From positions 1,550,001 to 1,614,000 of the forward strand of contig NZ_CP138214.1 of NCBI RefSeq assembly GCF_034043515.1: DNA of 64,000 bases, read 5' to 3'. Shown piece by piece: positions 53,251 to 61,618 of this stretch (its first letter is position 1; the number at the start of each line of letters is the position of its first letter). The position numbers were made by a program, and so were the translations under genes. The notes beneath the pieces were generated by a model that saw only the letters and a list, made by a program, of their open reading frames with translations, searched no databases and was not told the origin of the DNA. This stretch comes from Pseudomonas sp. MUP55 (GTDB lineage: Bacteria > Pseudomonadota > Gammaproteobacteria > Pseudomonadales > Pseudomonadaceae).

Positions 53251-53985
53251 TCACTGTTTTTCCAACAACCACTGACGTGAGCCTGGGGTGAGCTGGGGAA
53301 TTTCGTCAGGTTGGGACAGGTTGAGCGCTTGGAGAAACTCCAGTTGGTTGCCGTAGCGGACGAAAATCCATTCTTCTCCCACGTCCCCCATGCCTAGGTA
53401 GAGGGTGTCATTACCTGCGCCCTGAGTGGCGCAATCGCCTCCCAGGCATAACTCGTACCGGTCCTTGTTCGCCAGCCCAGACACACTGCCGTCCGCCCTG
53501 AATTCCACGAAGTTGCCGGCGCCCTGGCCCTCAACGATTTTCCAGCGGCCACTCATATAGGCTGCGTTCAGCGCTTGTCTGAAGGTCGTGCCCCATTTCG
53601 TGGCTGGTGCGGCTGGTAGGAGAGGGCGGCGGAATACTTGCGCTGGGGTGTATTTTCCAGCCTGTTGGAGCAATTGCCTGGGATCTGACCGAAGTTCGTC
53701 GCTGCTGTCGCCGTCATAATCAACGGACCATACGCCGGGCGCCTTTTGCAGCAAATGACCCTCGCCCAGTTCGAACCCATTGCTAAATTGCGCCTTGCCA
53801 TTCTGGGTGTCGATGTTCCATTCCAGATTAGGGCCGTGAGTGGCAAGTGCTCGCGACAGGGGCCTGCCCTGGGCTGCGGAATCAATGGCTGCCTGGTTGA
53901 TCCAGAGACCGTTGATGTCGGCTGTTGGCGGGGTGTGAGCGCAACCGCCCATCAGGATCAGGCACGGGATAAGTGATAGGCGCAT
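53251..53985 (-). CDS. Putative lipoprotein, unknown function
   Basis: Family not recognised. The 244 residues begin MRLSLIPCLILMGGCAHTPP, with a lipobox MGGC. Two short beta-type repeats can be seen, INGLWINQAAIDSA in the first part and SGRWKIVEGQGAGNFVEFRADGS in the second, each resembling the opening of a small lipocalin-like or META-type domain. Two cysteines in ELCLGGDCATQG may pair. It stands alone between the DUF3833 gene and the tRNA. Confidence 0.65.
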   Translation of the reverse strand: MRLSLIPCLILMGGCAHTPPTADINGLWINQAAIDSAAQGRPLSRALATHGPNLEWNIDTQNGKAQFSNGFELGEGHLLQKAPGVWSVDYDGDSSDELRSDPRQLLQQAGKYTPAQVFRRPLLPAAPATKWGTTFRQALNAAYMSGRWKIVEGQGAGNFVEFRADGSVSGLANKDRYELCLGGDCATQGAGNDTLYLGMGDVGEEWIFVRYGNQLEFLQALNLSQPDEIPQLTPGSRQWLLEKQ

Positions 53986-54118
53986 GGTGGCCCTTTGCGA
54001 AATTGGAAAACGATCGAGCAGACTAAAGAAAAAACAGCTCGCAGGCGAATGCCCACGATGGAGCGCGGCGTTGCCGGGCGATGTCGTGGGGCCGTTTCCA
54101 TGCCCGAGCGAGACCCAT

Positions 54119-54152
54119 AAAAAAATCCGACGCCCCTACAGGCATCGGATTT
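54119..54152 (-). terminator. Intrinsic terminator downstream of tRNA-Gly
   Basis: On the minus strand AAATCCGATGCC and GGCGTCGGATTT form a 12-bp stem with one G-U pair, followed by a run of T. It lies 115 bases beyond the tRNA gene, and no other minus-strand gene ends here, so it most likely ends the tRNA transcript. The 282 bases between the lipoprotein and the tRNA hold only this. Confidence 0.8.
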
Positions 54153-54267
54153 GATTTCTTGCGACCGAAGATCAAGCGAAAACGCTCAAGTCATCGGCAT
54201 CAGCCACCAGGGTCGGTTTTTTATGCATCCCGTGTCCGCCAGGGCGTGACAGGAGAGCCAATATGAG

Positions 54268-54341
54268 TGGAGCGGGTAGAGGGAATCGAACCCTCAACTA
54301 AAGCTTGGGAAGCTTTCGTTTTACCACTAAACTATACCCGC
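54268..54341 (-). tRNA. tRNA-Gly (anticodon CCC)
   Basis: The minus strand folds into a complete cloverleaf: acceptor GCGGGTA/TACCCGC, D-arm with GTTTAGTGGTAAAAC, anticodon stem AAAGC/GCTTT around loop TTCCCAA (anticodon CCC), T-arm GAGGGTTCGATTCCCTC, discriminator T and an encoded CCA. It reads GGG codons. No integrase or attachment-site duplication is seen beside it. Confidence 0.96.
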
Positions 54342-54440
54342 TCAAAGCGGCTGACTTTGTACCAGATGTTCACCTGGATTTGAAGTTTTTCTTCGAAAAA
54401 ATCGCAAGTTGCGCCCGCACCCTCCGCCGATAAGCGGCGC

Positions 54441-54466
54441 CACTGCAGGAACCTGCTCCTACAGTG
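54441..54466. other. REP-like hairpin between tRNA and phaG
   Basis: CACTGCAGGAACCTGCTCCT plus ACAGTG is an imperfect palindrome (CACTG/CAGTG, AGGA/TCCT). It resembles a lone degenerate REP unit (GTAGGAGCAGGTTCCTGC on the other strand) and begins 10 bases beyond the phaG stop codon. Confidence 0.5.
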
Positions 54467-54475
54467 GGCCTCACT

Positions 54476-55360
54476 TCAGACCGCAAATGCATGTTGCGTC
54501 TGACCGAGTTGATAGCGTAACCGACTCACCGGTCGCTGCCCCTTCAAGAAACCCACCACCGCCTCCCGACTGTCCCGGCACGCGGCTTTGTGCTCCATGT
54601 CCAGGAAATGCCCCGTGGCCTGGACAGTGCTGAAGCTGCTGTGGGTGATGTGCTGCCCAAACAGCCTGGCATCCTCGGCGCTGGTGTACTCGTCCCACTC
54701 GCCGTTGACGAACAGCACCGGAATGTCGATCTGCCTGGCCGCATTGAGGTAGCACAACCGGTCGCTGTTGAGCACGTGGCTGATGTGGAAGTGCATCTGC
54801 CCGTATTCGTGCTCGGCCAGGCTGCTCACGTGCTTGTAGTTGAAACGCTTGAACAGTGACGGCAGGTGTTTGCCGATGGTGCTGTTGACCAGATGGCCGA
54901 CGCGGTCGCGGTCGAGGTTGCCGAGGTAGTCGACGCCGCGTTCGAGGTAGTCACGCATGGGCGCGTTGATCACTGGAGAGAATGAACTGATCACGGCCTT
55001 CTCAACGCGTTGCGGGCGTTGGGCAAGGGCGAGCAGCGTGGCGGCACCGCCCCACGAAAAGGACAGCACGTGCTCGGCGGCAAAGCGGTCGATCAGCTCC
55101 AGCAGGATCTGGCCTTCGACTTCCTTGGTCAGCATCCGCTCGTGGCGGTTGTGGATCTTGGAACGGCCGGCGTAGGGTTGGTCGTACAGCACCACATTGA
55201 ACTGCGGGTACAGGCCTTTCACGGTCTGGGAGAAAGAGGCGGTGGTGGCCATCGAGCCGTTGACCAGAATGATGGTCTTTTCAGCTGTATCCGCGCGATA
55301 AAACTCCGTGTAAACCCGGTACTGACCCTGTATATCCAACACAGCGATTTCTGGCCTCAT
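54476..55360 (-). CDS. phaG: (R)-3-hydroxyacyl-ACP transacylase/thioesterase PhaG
   Basis: A 294-residue alpha/beta-hydrolase-fold enzyme. The N-terminus MRPEIAVLDIQGQYRVYTEF is, as I remember it, identical to PhaG of P. putida. The elbow has Ser102 (SFSWGG), with ILVNGSMATTASF, GEWDEYTSAEDAR and ATGHFLDMEHK, a pattern shared with RhlA. PhaG links fatty acid synthesis to medium-chain polyhydroxyalkanoate made from sugars. His177 is kept, but position 182, Asp in the P. putida HX4D motif as I recall, is Ala here as in RhlA. The chosen start removes 31 unsupported upstream residues. Confidence 0.88.
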   Translation of the reverse strand: MRPEIAVLDIQGQYRVYTEFYRADTAEKTIILVNGSMATTASFSQTVKGLYPQFNVVLYDQPYAGRSKIHNRHERMLTKEVEGQILLELIDRFAAEHVLSFSWGGAATLLALAQRPQRVEKAVISSFSPVINAPMRDYLERGVDYLGNLDRDRVGHLVNSTIGKHLPSLFKRFNYKHVSSLAEHEYGQMHFHISHVLNSDRLCYLNAARQIDIPVLFVNGEWDEYTSAEDARLFGQHITHSSFSTVQATGHFLDMEHKAACRDSREAVVGFLKGQRPVSRLRYQLGQTQHAFAV

Positions 55361-55664
55361 GTCGTAAGACTCCTGGCAAGCGGGTAGGGCGCGCAAACAA
55401 CTTTGCACGAGCTTTATGACAGGTAGGCATACGCCTGGAAGATGAGCGCCCATGTCGGTCCGATTGCGGCAGGCCGACAGCGGTTGTCAGGGCGGGTGGT
55501 TTGCCGGGAAAGCCCGTTGATCAAGCGCGGGCGAGGCAAGGTGTTTCTTGGAGGTTATAGGTGACTCGCCGGTCATGGCTGAACGGTTGAAGTTGATTCA
55601 AGCACAGACTCGGCAGGCCGCAAGCTGCTTGGCTGGGTTTTCGCTGCCAGCGGCTGAACGGTCG
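55361..55664. other. Intergenic region between phaG and rsuA
   Basis: These 304 bases hold the phaG promoter region, reading leftwards; AGGAG lies 9 bases before the phaG start. A plus-strand reading beginning near 55575 runs into the rsuA gene antisense and is not credible as a gene. I see no repeat, RNA gene or terminator with confidence. Confidence 0.5.
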
Positions 55665-56357
55665 TCAGACTTGCCGGATTTCCTCGTCAGTCAGGGCTCG
55701 GTACTCACCTGGCGCAAGGGTCGTATCCAGCTGCAACGGCCCCATGCGCTCACGATGCAACGCGATCACCTTGTTATCGAAGTGCCCGAACATGCGTTTG
55801 ACCTGGTGATAACGGCCTTCGATGATGCTCAACCGCGCTGTGTTCGGCCCCAGTAATGCCAGTTCGGCGGGTTGGGTGGTGAGGTCTTCGAATGCGAAGT
55901 ACAGGCCAGCCTTGAAGGTCTCTGCGTACTCGGGGCCGATTGGCTGCTCTGTTTCCACGCGGTAGACCTTGGGCAGCTTGGTGGACGGTTGGGTCAGGCG
56001 CCGCGACCACTGCCCATCGTTGGTGATCAACATCAGCCCGGTGGTGTTGTAATCCAGACGCCCCGCAATATGCAGCGTGTGTTTGTCCGGCTCATCGAGC
56101 AGGTCGAGCACGGTAGGGTGTTGCGGATCCGAGGTGGCGCTGACGCAGCCTTGTGGCTTATGCAGCATGAAATAGCGCGCCGGTGTGCCGGCCTGCAGCA
56201 TTTCGCCATCCACGCACACCCGGCTGAACGCACGTACTTCATGGTGGGGATCACTGACTGTCACACCGTCAACGCTGACGCGGCGCTCCACCAACAGCAG
56301 CCGTACCTGCTTGCGATTGAATCGCGGCAGGTTGCTGAGAAACCGATCAACGCGCAT
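55665..56357 (-). CDS. rsuA: 16S rRNA pseudouridine(516) synthase
   Basis: A 230-residue RsuA-family enzyme: an S4 RNA-binding domain at the N-terminus (MRVDRFLSNLPRFNRKQVRLL) and the synthase domain with the catalytic Asp in GRLDYNTTGLMLITNDGQW. Length equals E. coli RsuA (231), which modifies U516 of 16S rRNA; the related RluE/RluF subfamilies differ in length. The start lies inside the end of the upstream CWC gene (11-base overlap). Confidence 0.86.
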   Translation of the reverse strand: MRVDRFLSNLPRFNRKQVRLLLVERRVSVDGVTVSDPHHEVRAFSRVCVDGEMLQAGTPARYFMLHKPQGCVSATSDPQHPTVLDLLDEPDKHTLHIAGRLDYNTTGLMLITNDGQWSRRLTQPSTKLPKVYRVETEQPIGPEYAETFKAGLYFAFEDLTTQPAELALLGPNTARLSIIEGRYHQVKRMFGHFDNKVIALHRERMGPLQLDTTLAPGEYRALTDEEIRQV

Positions 56358-56559
56358 CAGGGGTTCGCAACTGCTCGTCCACTTGGGCGCAACGCGGGCA
56401 CAGGCAGGCCTTATTACGCAGTTCGTCAGGTAGCGCCTGAAGTACCGCCGGGTCGATGCTGACACTGAAGCACCAGCACGCCCGGTCAGCCGTACGTGGG
56501 TCGGCCAGGGTGCAGTCGTTGACGGCGCCGCAGGCGGGGCAAAGCGTGGGTGTGGTCAT
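56347..56559 (-). CDS. Cysteine-rich CWC-family protein
   Basis: A 70-residue protein with CPACGAVNDC, ACWCF and ACLCPRC, a set of seven cysteines consistent with a small zinc-binding fold (CWC family). The function is unknown. It overlaps the start of rsuA by 11 bases and so is translationally coupled to it, an arrangement suggesting a link to rRNA or ribosome work, which is inference only. Confidence 0.78.
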   Translation of the reverse strand: MTTPTLCPACGAVNDCTLADPRTADRACWCFSVSIDPAVLQALPDELRNKACLCPRCAQVDEQLRTPDAR

Positions 56560-56627
56560 GGCAGGGTCGGGCTGTATCGGAAGGTGCGTGGCCTTGCACG
56601 ATACAGCGCCGACCTGCGGCGGGCTAC

Positions 56628-58250
56628 TTACAGTTTGAACTTGCTGACCAGCACGCTGAACGAGGTAGCCAGGCGCGACAGGTCCTGACTTGAGGCGTTG
56701 GTTTGATGCGCGCCGGCGGCGGTCTGGGTCGACAGGTCCTGGATATTGAGCAGGTTGCGGTCGACTTCACGTGCAACCTGGGCCTGTTCCTCCGACGCGG
56801 AAGCGATCACCAGGTTGCGTTCGTTGATCATCGCCACGCTGGCGGTGATACGTTCCAGCGCTTGGCCGGCGTTCTGCGCCATCGCCTGGGTGTTATTGGC
56901 CCAGTTCAGGCTCTTGTTCATCGCGGCGACAGCTTCGTCGGCACCGATCTGCACGTTACCGATCATTTTTTCAATGTCCACTGTGGACACCTGGGTACGA
57001 TGGGCCAGTGCCCGAACTTCATCGGCGACCACCGCGAACCCGCGCCCCTGCTCACCTGCACGGGCCGCCTCGATCGCGGCGTTCAGGGCCAGCAGGTTGG
57101 TTTGGTCGGCTATCCCACGAATGACATCGATCACCTTGCCGATCTCACGTACCTGGTTGGCAAGACCCTCCACCGACTGCGTCGAATCGGTGATCTCCAC
57201 CACCATCGAATTCATGCCGGAGACGGCCTGTGCCACTTGCGCTCGACCCTCCTCGGCTTCGGTGGTGGCCTGGTTTGATGCTTGCGAGGTAGACACAGCG
57301 TTGCCGGCCACTTCGTCGACGGCTGCGGTCATCTGGTTCACCGCCGTGGCGGCTTGTTGAATTTCGTCATTCTGACGGGTCAGGCCGCGGGTGCTTTCTT
57401 CAGTCACCGCGCTGAGCTCCTCGGCCGCGGAAGCCAGTTGATCGGAGGCGTTGGCGATCTCCAGCAGGGTATGCTTCAAGCCACCCTGCATGTCTGACAG
57501 TGCCATCAGCAATTGCCCGGCTTCATCGGTGCGCTCAGTGGTAATGGCCTGGGTCAGGTCGCCCCCGGCGATGCGTTGTGCGCTTGTTACGGCCTGGGCG
57601 ATGGGGCGCGTGATCAGTCGCGTAATCAGGGTGCCGACGATGAGGGCGATGATGAAGGCCAGAACGATGCCGCTGATCATCCAGGTAAGCGCACTGTTGC
57701 GCAGTGCCTGGGCGGCGACTGCGCCTTCGTTGATCTGGCGGCTGTTGGAGTCGACTATGATGCGGATCAGTTCGCGGGCCTGGCGGAACAGTTCATTGTT
57801 GGTGGTGTTGAGTTCCGCACGGGCCTGGTCGACCTGGCCCTTGTCGAGCATCGTCAGGACACGTTCCGAGCTGCTGAGGTAAGTCGGCCAGATTTGGTCG
57901 AACTTGTCACCCGCCGCTCGTTCGTCCTCTTCCAGTGGCGTTGCGCGGTAGGCCGCGTATGCCGTCTGGCTGCGCTTGAGTTCGTTGGCGATGTCCTGGC
58001 GCACACGGTCGCGGTCTTGCTGGCTGACGTGGCCGTTATCGGCATCCAGTAACCGGTACAAGCCTCGGTTGTGGGCGACCACGCCGTTGAGGGTGGCGCC
58101 AGTGTTGCCCACGGACACCAAGTTGTTGGAAAACGTGGATTCCAGGGCTGTAGAGAGCCGGACAACCCCTTTGATGCCCAGCAGGCCCACCCCTAGGGTG
58201 ACCATGGCACACAGGAAAAATGAGAGCAGCAGTTTGGCGGAGATTTTCAT
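56628..58250 (-). CDS. Methyl-accepting chemotaxis protein
   Basis: A 540-residue receptor: membrane helix 1 at about 8-30, a four-helix-bundle periplasmic sensor (31-190, with the [20 protein letters not shown] region), helix 2 at about 191-211, HAMP (212-265, [20 protein letters not shown]), and a signalling domain with the conserved hairpin tip [20 protein letters not shown]. No C-terminal CheR-binding pentapeptide is evident (ends VSKFKL). The ligand is unknown. It is monocistronic, with about 300 bases of non-coding DNA upstream. Confidence 0.94.
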   Translation of the reverse strand: MKISAKLLLSFFLCAMVTLGVGLLGIKGVVRLSTALESTFSNNLVSVGNTGATLNGVVAHNRGLYRLLDADNGHVSQQDRDRVRQDIANELKRSQTAYAAYRATPLEEDERAAGDKFDQIWPTYLSSSERVLTMLDKGQVDQARAELNTTNNELFRQARELIRIIVDSNSRQINEGAVAAQALRNSALTWMISGIVLAFIIALIVGTLITRLITRPIAQAVTSAQRIAGGDLTQAITTERTDEAGQLLMALSDMQGGLKHTLLEIANASDQLASAAEELSAVTEESTRGLTRQNDEIQQAATAVNQMTAAVDEVAGNAVSTSQASNQATTEAEEGRAQVAQAVSGMNSMVVEITDSTQSVEGLANQVREIGKVIDVIRGIADQTNLLALNAAIEAARAGEQGRGFAVVADEVRALAHRTQVSTVDIEKMIGNVQIGADEAVAAMNKSLNWANNTQAMAQNAGQALERITASVAMINERNLVIASASEEQAQVAREVDRNLLNIQDLSTQTAAGAHQTNASSQDLSRLATSFSVLVSKFKL

Positions 58251-58502
58251 GGCGCGAATCCGACGATAGGGAGCGGGAAGGGCACACTAGGGCCTCCCTG
58301 GCATTGTGCAGTATCACAATGACATCATCCGGGCCGGCAAAGTTTCTCCTCAACGAAAATGACTGAAACGATACAGCCCGCGTTGGCGCCTAGGGCTATG
58401 TGAGCGGGCCTGCGCGTTGATGTATCAAGTTGTTACTAAAACGCACCAGATGTTGTTTTTGATGTCAGATATTTCATCATTCGGTGCAAGCTGAATGCCG
58501 CT

Positions 58503-58519
58503 CTCCAGCGTCGCTGGAG
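58503..58519. other. Hairpin in the leader of the Tyr-rich lipoprotein gene
   Basis: CTCCAGCGTCGCTGGAG is an almost fully self-complementary stem 18 bases before an exact AGGAGG ribosome site. It could modulate translation. The rest of the 297-base space from the chemotaxis gene shows only A/T-rich promoter-like DNA and no gene. Confidence 0.45.
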
Positions 58520-58547
58520 GTGCTCTTCCGCGGTCCAGGAGGCCGCC

Positions 58548-58901
58548 ATGTATCGACGACTGCTGCTCACTGCATTACTCGGCCTGACCCTTTCAGCCTG
58601 CGTGCCCTACTACGATGGAGGCGCCTCTTACTATCGCTCCGAGGTGTATACCGCACCGGCACCTGCCTATTACTACGGCGGCCCTCGCTATTACGGGCGC
58701 AGCTACTACACGCCGGCGCCGCGTTACTATCCGGCCCCGCGCTACTACTCGGCGCCGCGTTATTACCAACCCGCGCCACGTTATTACCCAAGGTCTGCCT
58801 ACCGGTCGTATCCGAACCAGGGTTGGGGAGGAGATCGCTGGGGCAATGGCGGTCACGGACGGGGCGGCGAGCGTGGCGGTGGGCATGGTGGCCACCGCTG
58901 A
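58548..58901 (+). CDS. Small Tyr/Pro/Arg-repeat lipoprotein
   Basis: A 117-residue protein with lipobox LSAC (Cys18). After it come repeated PRYY units (PRYYGRSYY, PAPRYYPAPRYYSAPRYYQP) with about 30 tyrosines in all, then a Gly/Arg/His-rich tail (GGHGRGGERGGGHGGH). I do not know a function; such low-complexity lipoproteins are common in Pseudomonas and may sit on the outer membrane surface or in a matrix. Translation should be strong: an exact AGGAGG lies 5 bases before the ATG, and a terminator follows. Confidence 0.82.
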   Translation: MYRRLLLTALLGLTLSACVPYYDGGASYYRSEVYTAPAPAYYYGGPRYYGRSYYTPAPRYYPAPRYYSAPRYYQPAPRYYPRSAYRSYPNQGWGGDRWGNGGHGRGGERGGGHGGHR

Positions 58902-58918
58902 AGAAAGGCTTTGTACCC

Positions 58919-58946
58919 AGCGGCGCATGATGCGCCGCTTTTTTTC
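58919..58946 (+). terminator. Intrinsic terminator after the Tyr-rich lipoprotein gene
   Basis: AGCGGCGCATGATGCGCCGCT is a fully symmetrical stem with a tiny loop, followed by a run of eight T. It lies 17 bases after the stop codon. Confidence 0.94.
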
Positions 58947-59047
58947 GTCTGTTATTTTTAGATACTGTCAGATTTAACAGCTATCTTTGCGGCTCAAGAT
59001 GTATTTCACTGCGCAAAACACGGTGTGCCTGTCGAAGGGAGCCTTCT

Positions 59048-59482
59048 ATGTCCAAACACCTTATTTGTGCGCTTTTATTGTTCGGCTGCGTCATCGACCA
59101 AGTGTGTGCGAAGCAGTTTTGTCCGGACAAATCCATGATCCGCAACGTCAATGGCTACTTTCAATACCAGCGTGATGGAGTGCTCTGGCAAGGACCCAAG
59201 ATTGACCCTAACGAATACATAAACGGCTTTCTTGGCGCTGTGTTCGCGCCAGAGAAGGGGGCTGATCGGAAAGTCGGCTACGTGGAAAGGTGTGTTTATA
59301 AAAACCACCGTGAAGAGCTGGTTGTCCTGCGCCCGTGCTTATCTCGCGGTGTGAACAGCATGTCGCTGACCGATAGTTTGCATTGGGCGCTCGGCGAGAG
59401 TTCATTCGATCAGCCGGTTTATGTGTGCCAGGACAATCAGCCGGATAACTGCGCATTCACGGTCAACGATTCGCGCCTATGA
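59048..59482 (+). CDS. Small secreted protein, possibly DUF3757
   Basis: A 144-residue protein with signal peptide MSKHLICALLLFGCVIDQVCA. The mature part has five cysteines (QFCPDKS, ERCVYK, LRPCLSRG, YVCQDN, DNCAFTV), probably disulfide-bonded in the periplasm. The opening CPD...VNGYFQY and the closing VCQDNQPDNCAFTV remind me of the DUF3757 family, of unknown function; this is a memory match without alignment. The gene is convergent with the next one, their stops four bases apart. Confidence 0.65.
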   Translation: MSKHLICALLLFGCVIDQVCAKQFCPDKSMIRNVNGYFQYQRDGVLWQGPKIDPNEYINGFLGAVFAPEKGADRKVGYVERCVYKNHREELVVLRPCLSRGVNSMSLTDSLHWALGESSFDQPVYVCQDNQPDNCAFTVNDSRL

Positions 59483-59486
59483 ACTG

Positions 59487-60599
59487 TCAATAATCGGACA
59501 AGTCTGCCAGAGGATTCCTACCCTCCCAGGCTTTATCGAAATGCGCCTGCACCACCGCCTCTGGAACCGTGTTGATGTCCGGCCAATGCCAGTGCGGTGT
59601 CTGGTCCTTGTCGATCAACCGCGCCCGTACCCCTTCGGCGAATTCCGGATGGCGGCAGCAATTGAGGCTCAGGGTGTACTCCATCTGGAACACCTGGGCC
59701 AAAGACAGGTGGCGAGCCCGCCGGATTTGCTCCCACACCAGATGGGCGGTCAGTGGGCAGCCTTCGCTGAGGGTCTTGCCGGCGCGAGCCAGCAGCGGAT
59801 CAGCGTGATCACGCAGCAGCGCCAATGCACGCCAGGCGCAGCGTACGTCACCCACATCCAGCCAGTCGTCGATCTGCTTGCGGCGTGGCAGCCATTGCGC
59901 TTCGGGTTGCTGGTCGACGGCTTCCTGGGCCAGGGCCTTGAGCAAGCTGTTGAGCTGCATCGCGGTCTGTTCCTGCCAGTTCAACTGCAGCAGGCCGTCG
60001 AGCAATTCGTCTTGCTGGTCATCGCGCAGGAAGCGGTCGGCCAGGCCCAGGTCCAGGGCGTCGCGACCATTGATATGGGCGCCGGTCAGACCCAGGAACA
60101 ACCCGAGCTTGCCGGGCAGGCGCGACAGGAACCAGCTGGCGCCCACATCCGGGTACAGGCCGATACTGATTTCCGGCATCGCCAGACGACTGGTCGGCGT
60201 CACGATTCGCACGGACGCGCTTTGCAGCAGCCCCATGCCGCCGCCCAGTACATAGCCGTGGCCCCAACAGATCAGCGGTTTGGGGTAGGTATACAGGCGA
60301 TAATCGAGGCGATACTCCGCAGCAAAGAATTGCGCGGCCAGGGCGGGCACTTCACCGGGTTGTTCGCGACAGGCCTGCGCCAGGCTGCGGACTTCGCCAC
60401 CGGCGCAAAAGGCCTTGGCGCCGTTGCCGCGCAGCAGTACGCAGACAATGTTCGGATCCTTGGCCCAGGCATCCAGGCGTTCGCTCAAGGCCTGGATCAT
60501 CGGCAGGGAGAGGGCGTTGAGGGACTTTTCAGCGTCGAGGCTGGCGACGCCGACGCGGGCGCCACCACTGCCGGTCAGCTCTTCGAAGTGCAGGTTCAT
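59487..60599 (-). CDS. Enoyl-CoA hydratase/3-hydroxyisobutyryl-CoA hydrolase-family protein
   Basis: A 370-residue crotonase-fold enzyme with the long C-terminal part typical of 3-hydroxyisobutyryl-CoA hydrolases (valine breakdown). Oxyanion and binding blocks are LRGNGAKAFCAGGEVRSL (about 52-69), GHGYVLGGGMGLLQSA and RLAMPEISIGLYPDVGASWF; the Glu of PEISIGL and the Asp of YPDVG are the expected catalytic residues. No other valine genes are nearby, so the exact substrate is open. Confidence 0.85.
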   Translation of the reverse strand: MNLHFEELTGSGGARVGVASLDAEKSLNALSLPMIQALSERLDAWAKDPNIVCVLLRGNGAKAFCAGGEVRSLAQACREQPGEVPALAAQFFAAEYRLDYRLYTYPKPLICWGHGYVLGGGMGLLQSASVRIVTPTSRLAMPEISIGLYPDVGASWFLSRLPGKLGLFLGLTGAHINGRDALDLGLADRFLRDDQQDELLDGLLQLNWQEQTAMQLNSLLKALAQEAVDQQPEAQWLPRRKQIDDWLDVGDVRCAWRALALLRDHADPLLARAGKTLSEGCPLTAHLVWEQIRRARHLSLAQVFQMEYTLSLNCCRHPEFAEGVRARLIDKDQTPHWHWPDINTVPEAVVQAHFDKAWEGRNPLADLSDY

Positions 60600-60732
60600 T
60601 GGGACCTCAGTCGAGAAGGTGAAGGATCAGTATGATCGCTTGGCGGGAAACTGCCGCTGATGTGTCGGATCAATTGACAAGCGGGGTCGGCTTTCCTAGG
60701 GTGCGCCCATTCTTTTTACATGATGACCCACC

Positions 60733-61425
60733 ATGACCGAAGGCGACCGTATCAAACTCGAACCCAGCTGGAAACACGCCCTGCGCGATGAGTTCGAGAA
60801 GCCCTACATGGCCCAATTGCGCGAGTTTCTGCGCCAGGAACATGCGGCCGGCAAGGAGATCTACCCGCCCGGCCCGTTGATTTTCAATGCCCTCAACTCG
60901 ACGCCGCTGGACAAGGTCAAGGTGGTGATCCTCGGCCAGGACCCGTACCACGGCCCTGGCCAGGCCCACGGCCTGTGCTTCTCGGTACAGCCTGGCGTGC
61001 CGACGCCGCCGTCGCTGGTCAATATCTATAAAGAGCTCAAGCGTGACCTGAACATCGACATCCCCAACCACGGCTACCTGCAAAGCTGGGCCGAGCAGGG
61101 CGTGCTGATGCTCAACACCACCATGACCGTGGAGCGCGCCAATGCCAATGCCCATGCGGGCAAGGGCTGGCAGTTCTTTACCGACCGGGTCATCGAGGTG
61201 GTCAGCGAGCATCAGCCACATCTGGTGTTTCTGTTATGGGGTGCCCATGCCCAGAGCAAGCAGAAGCTGATCGATGCGACCAAACATCTGGTGCTGACGT
61301 CGGTGCACCCGTCGCCGTTGTCGGCGTACCGGGGGTTTATTGGCTGCGGGCATTTCAGCAGGGCCAACAAGTTTCTTGAGCAGAGTGGTGAGACACCAAT
61401 CAAGTGGGCCTTGCCATCCGTCTGA
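60733..61425 (+). CDS. ung: Uracil-DNA glycosylase
   Basis: A 230-residue family 1 UDG that removes uracil from DNA. The water-activating Asp70 lies in [20 protein letters not shown], and the minor-groove intercalation loop is [14 protein letters not shown]. Length and motifs are those of the bacterial enzyme. It is divergent from the hydratase gene, with 133 bases between them, and appears monocistronic. Confidence 0.96.
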   Translation: MTEGDRIKLEPSWKHALRDEFEKPYMAQLREFLRQEHAAGKEIYPPGPLIFNALNSTPLDKVKVVILGQDPYHGPGQAHGLCFSVQPGVPTPPSLVNIYKELKRDLNIDIPNHGYLQSWAEQGVLMLNTTMTVERANANAHAGKGWQFFTDRVIEVVSEHQPHLVFLLWGAHAQSKQKLIDATKHLVLTSVHPSPLSAYRGFIGCGHFSRANKFLEQSGETPIKWALPSV

Positions 61426-61618
61426 GCGCTGGCTTAAGCGAAGTCTGACGGTGAGTTTTCCTGGGGCGCAATGCTCCCTGGAAGGGCCTACCTGTTAGTT
61501 CTGACAGTATCCAGTTCCCCTCGTTTACTCGTTAACTGTGCTCCCGGCCTTCTTGCTCTGCTGTTCATCAGCATGCATTCAACGGCCAGTCACTAACCGA
61601 GTGTTGAGGAGAGTGGAC

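Noticed and set aside
54268..54466. tRNA-Gly as an integration site of a genomic island
   Set aside because: No integrase, no duplicated tRNA 3' end and no change in gene type beside it; the flanking genes are ordinary chromosomal ones.
55548..55856. Possible small plus-strand gene between phaG and rsuA
   Set aside because: Its second half is antisense to rsuA, it has no family resemblance, and codon usage looks like non-coding DNA.
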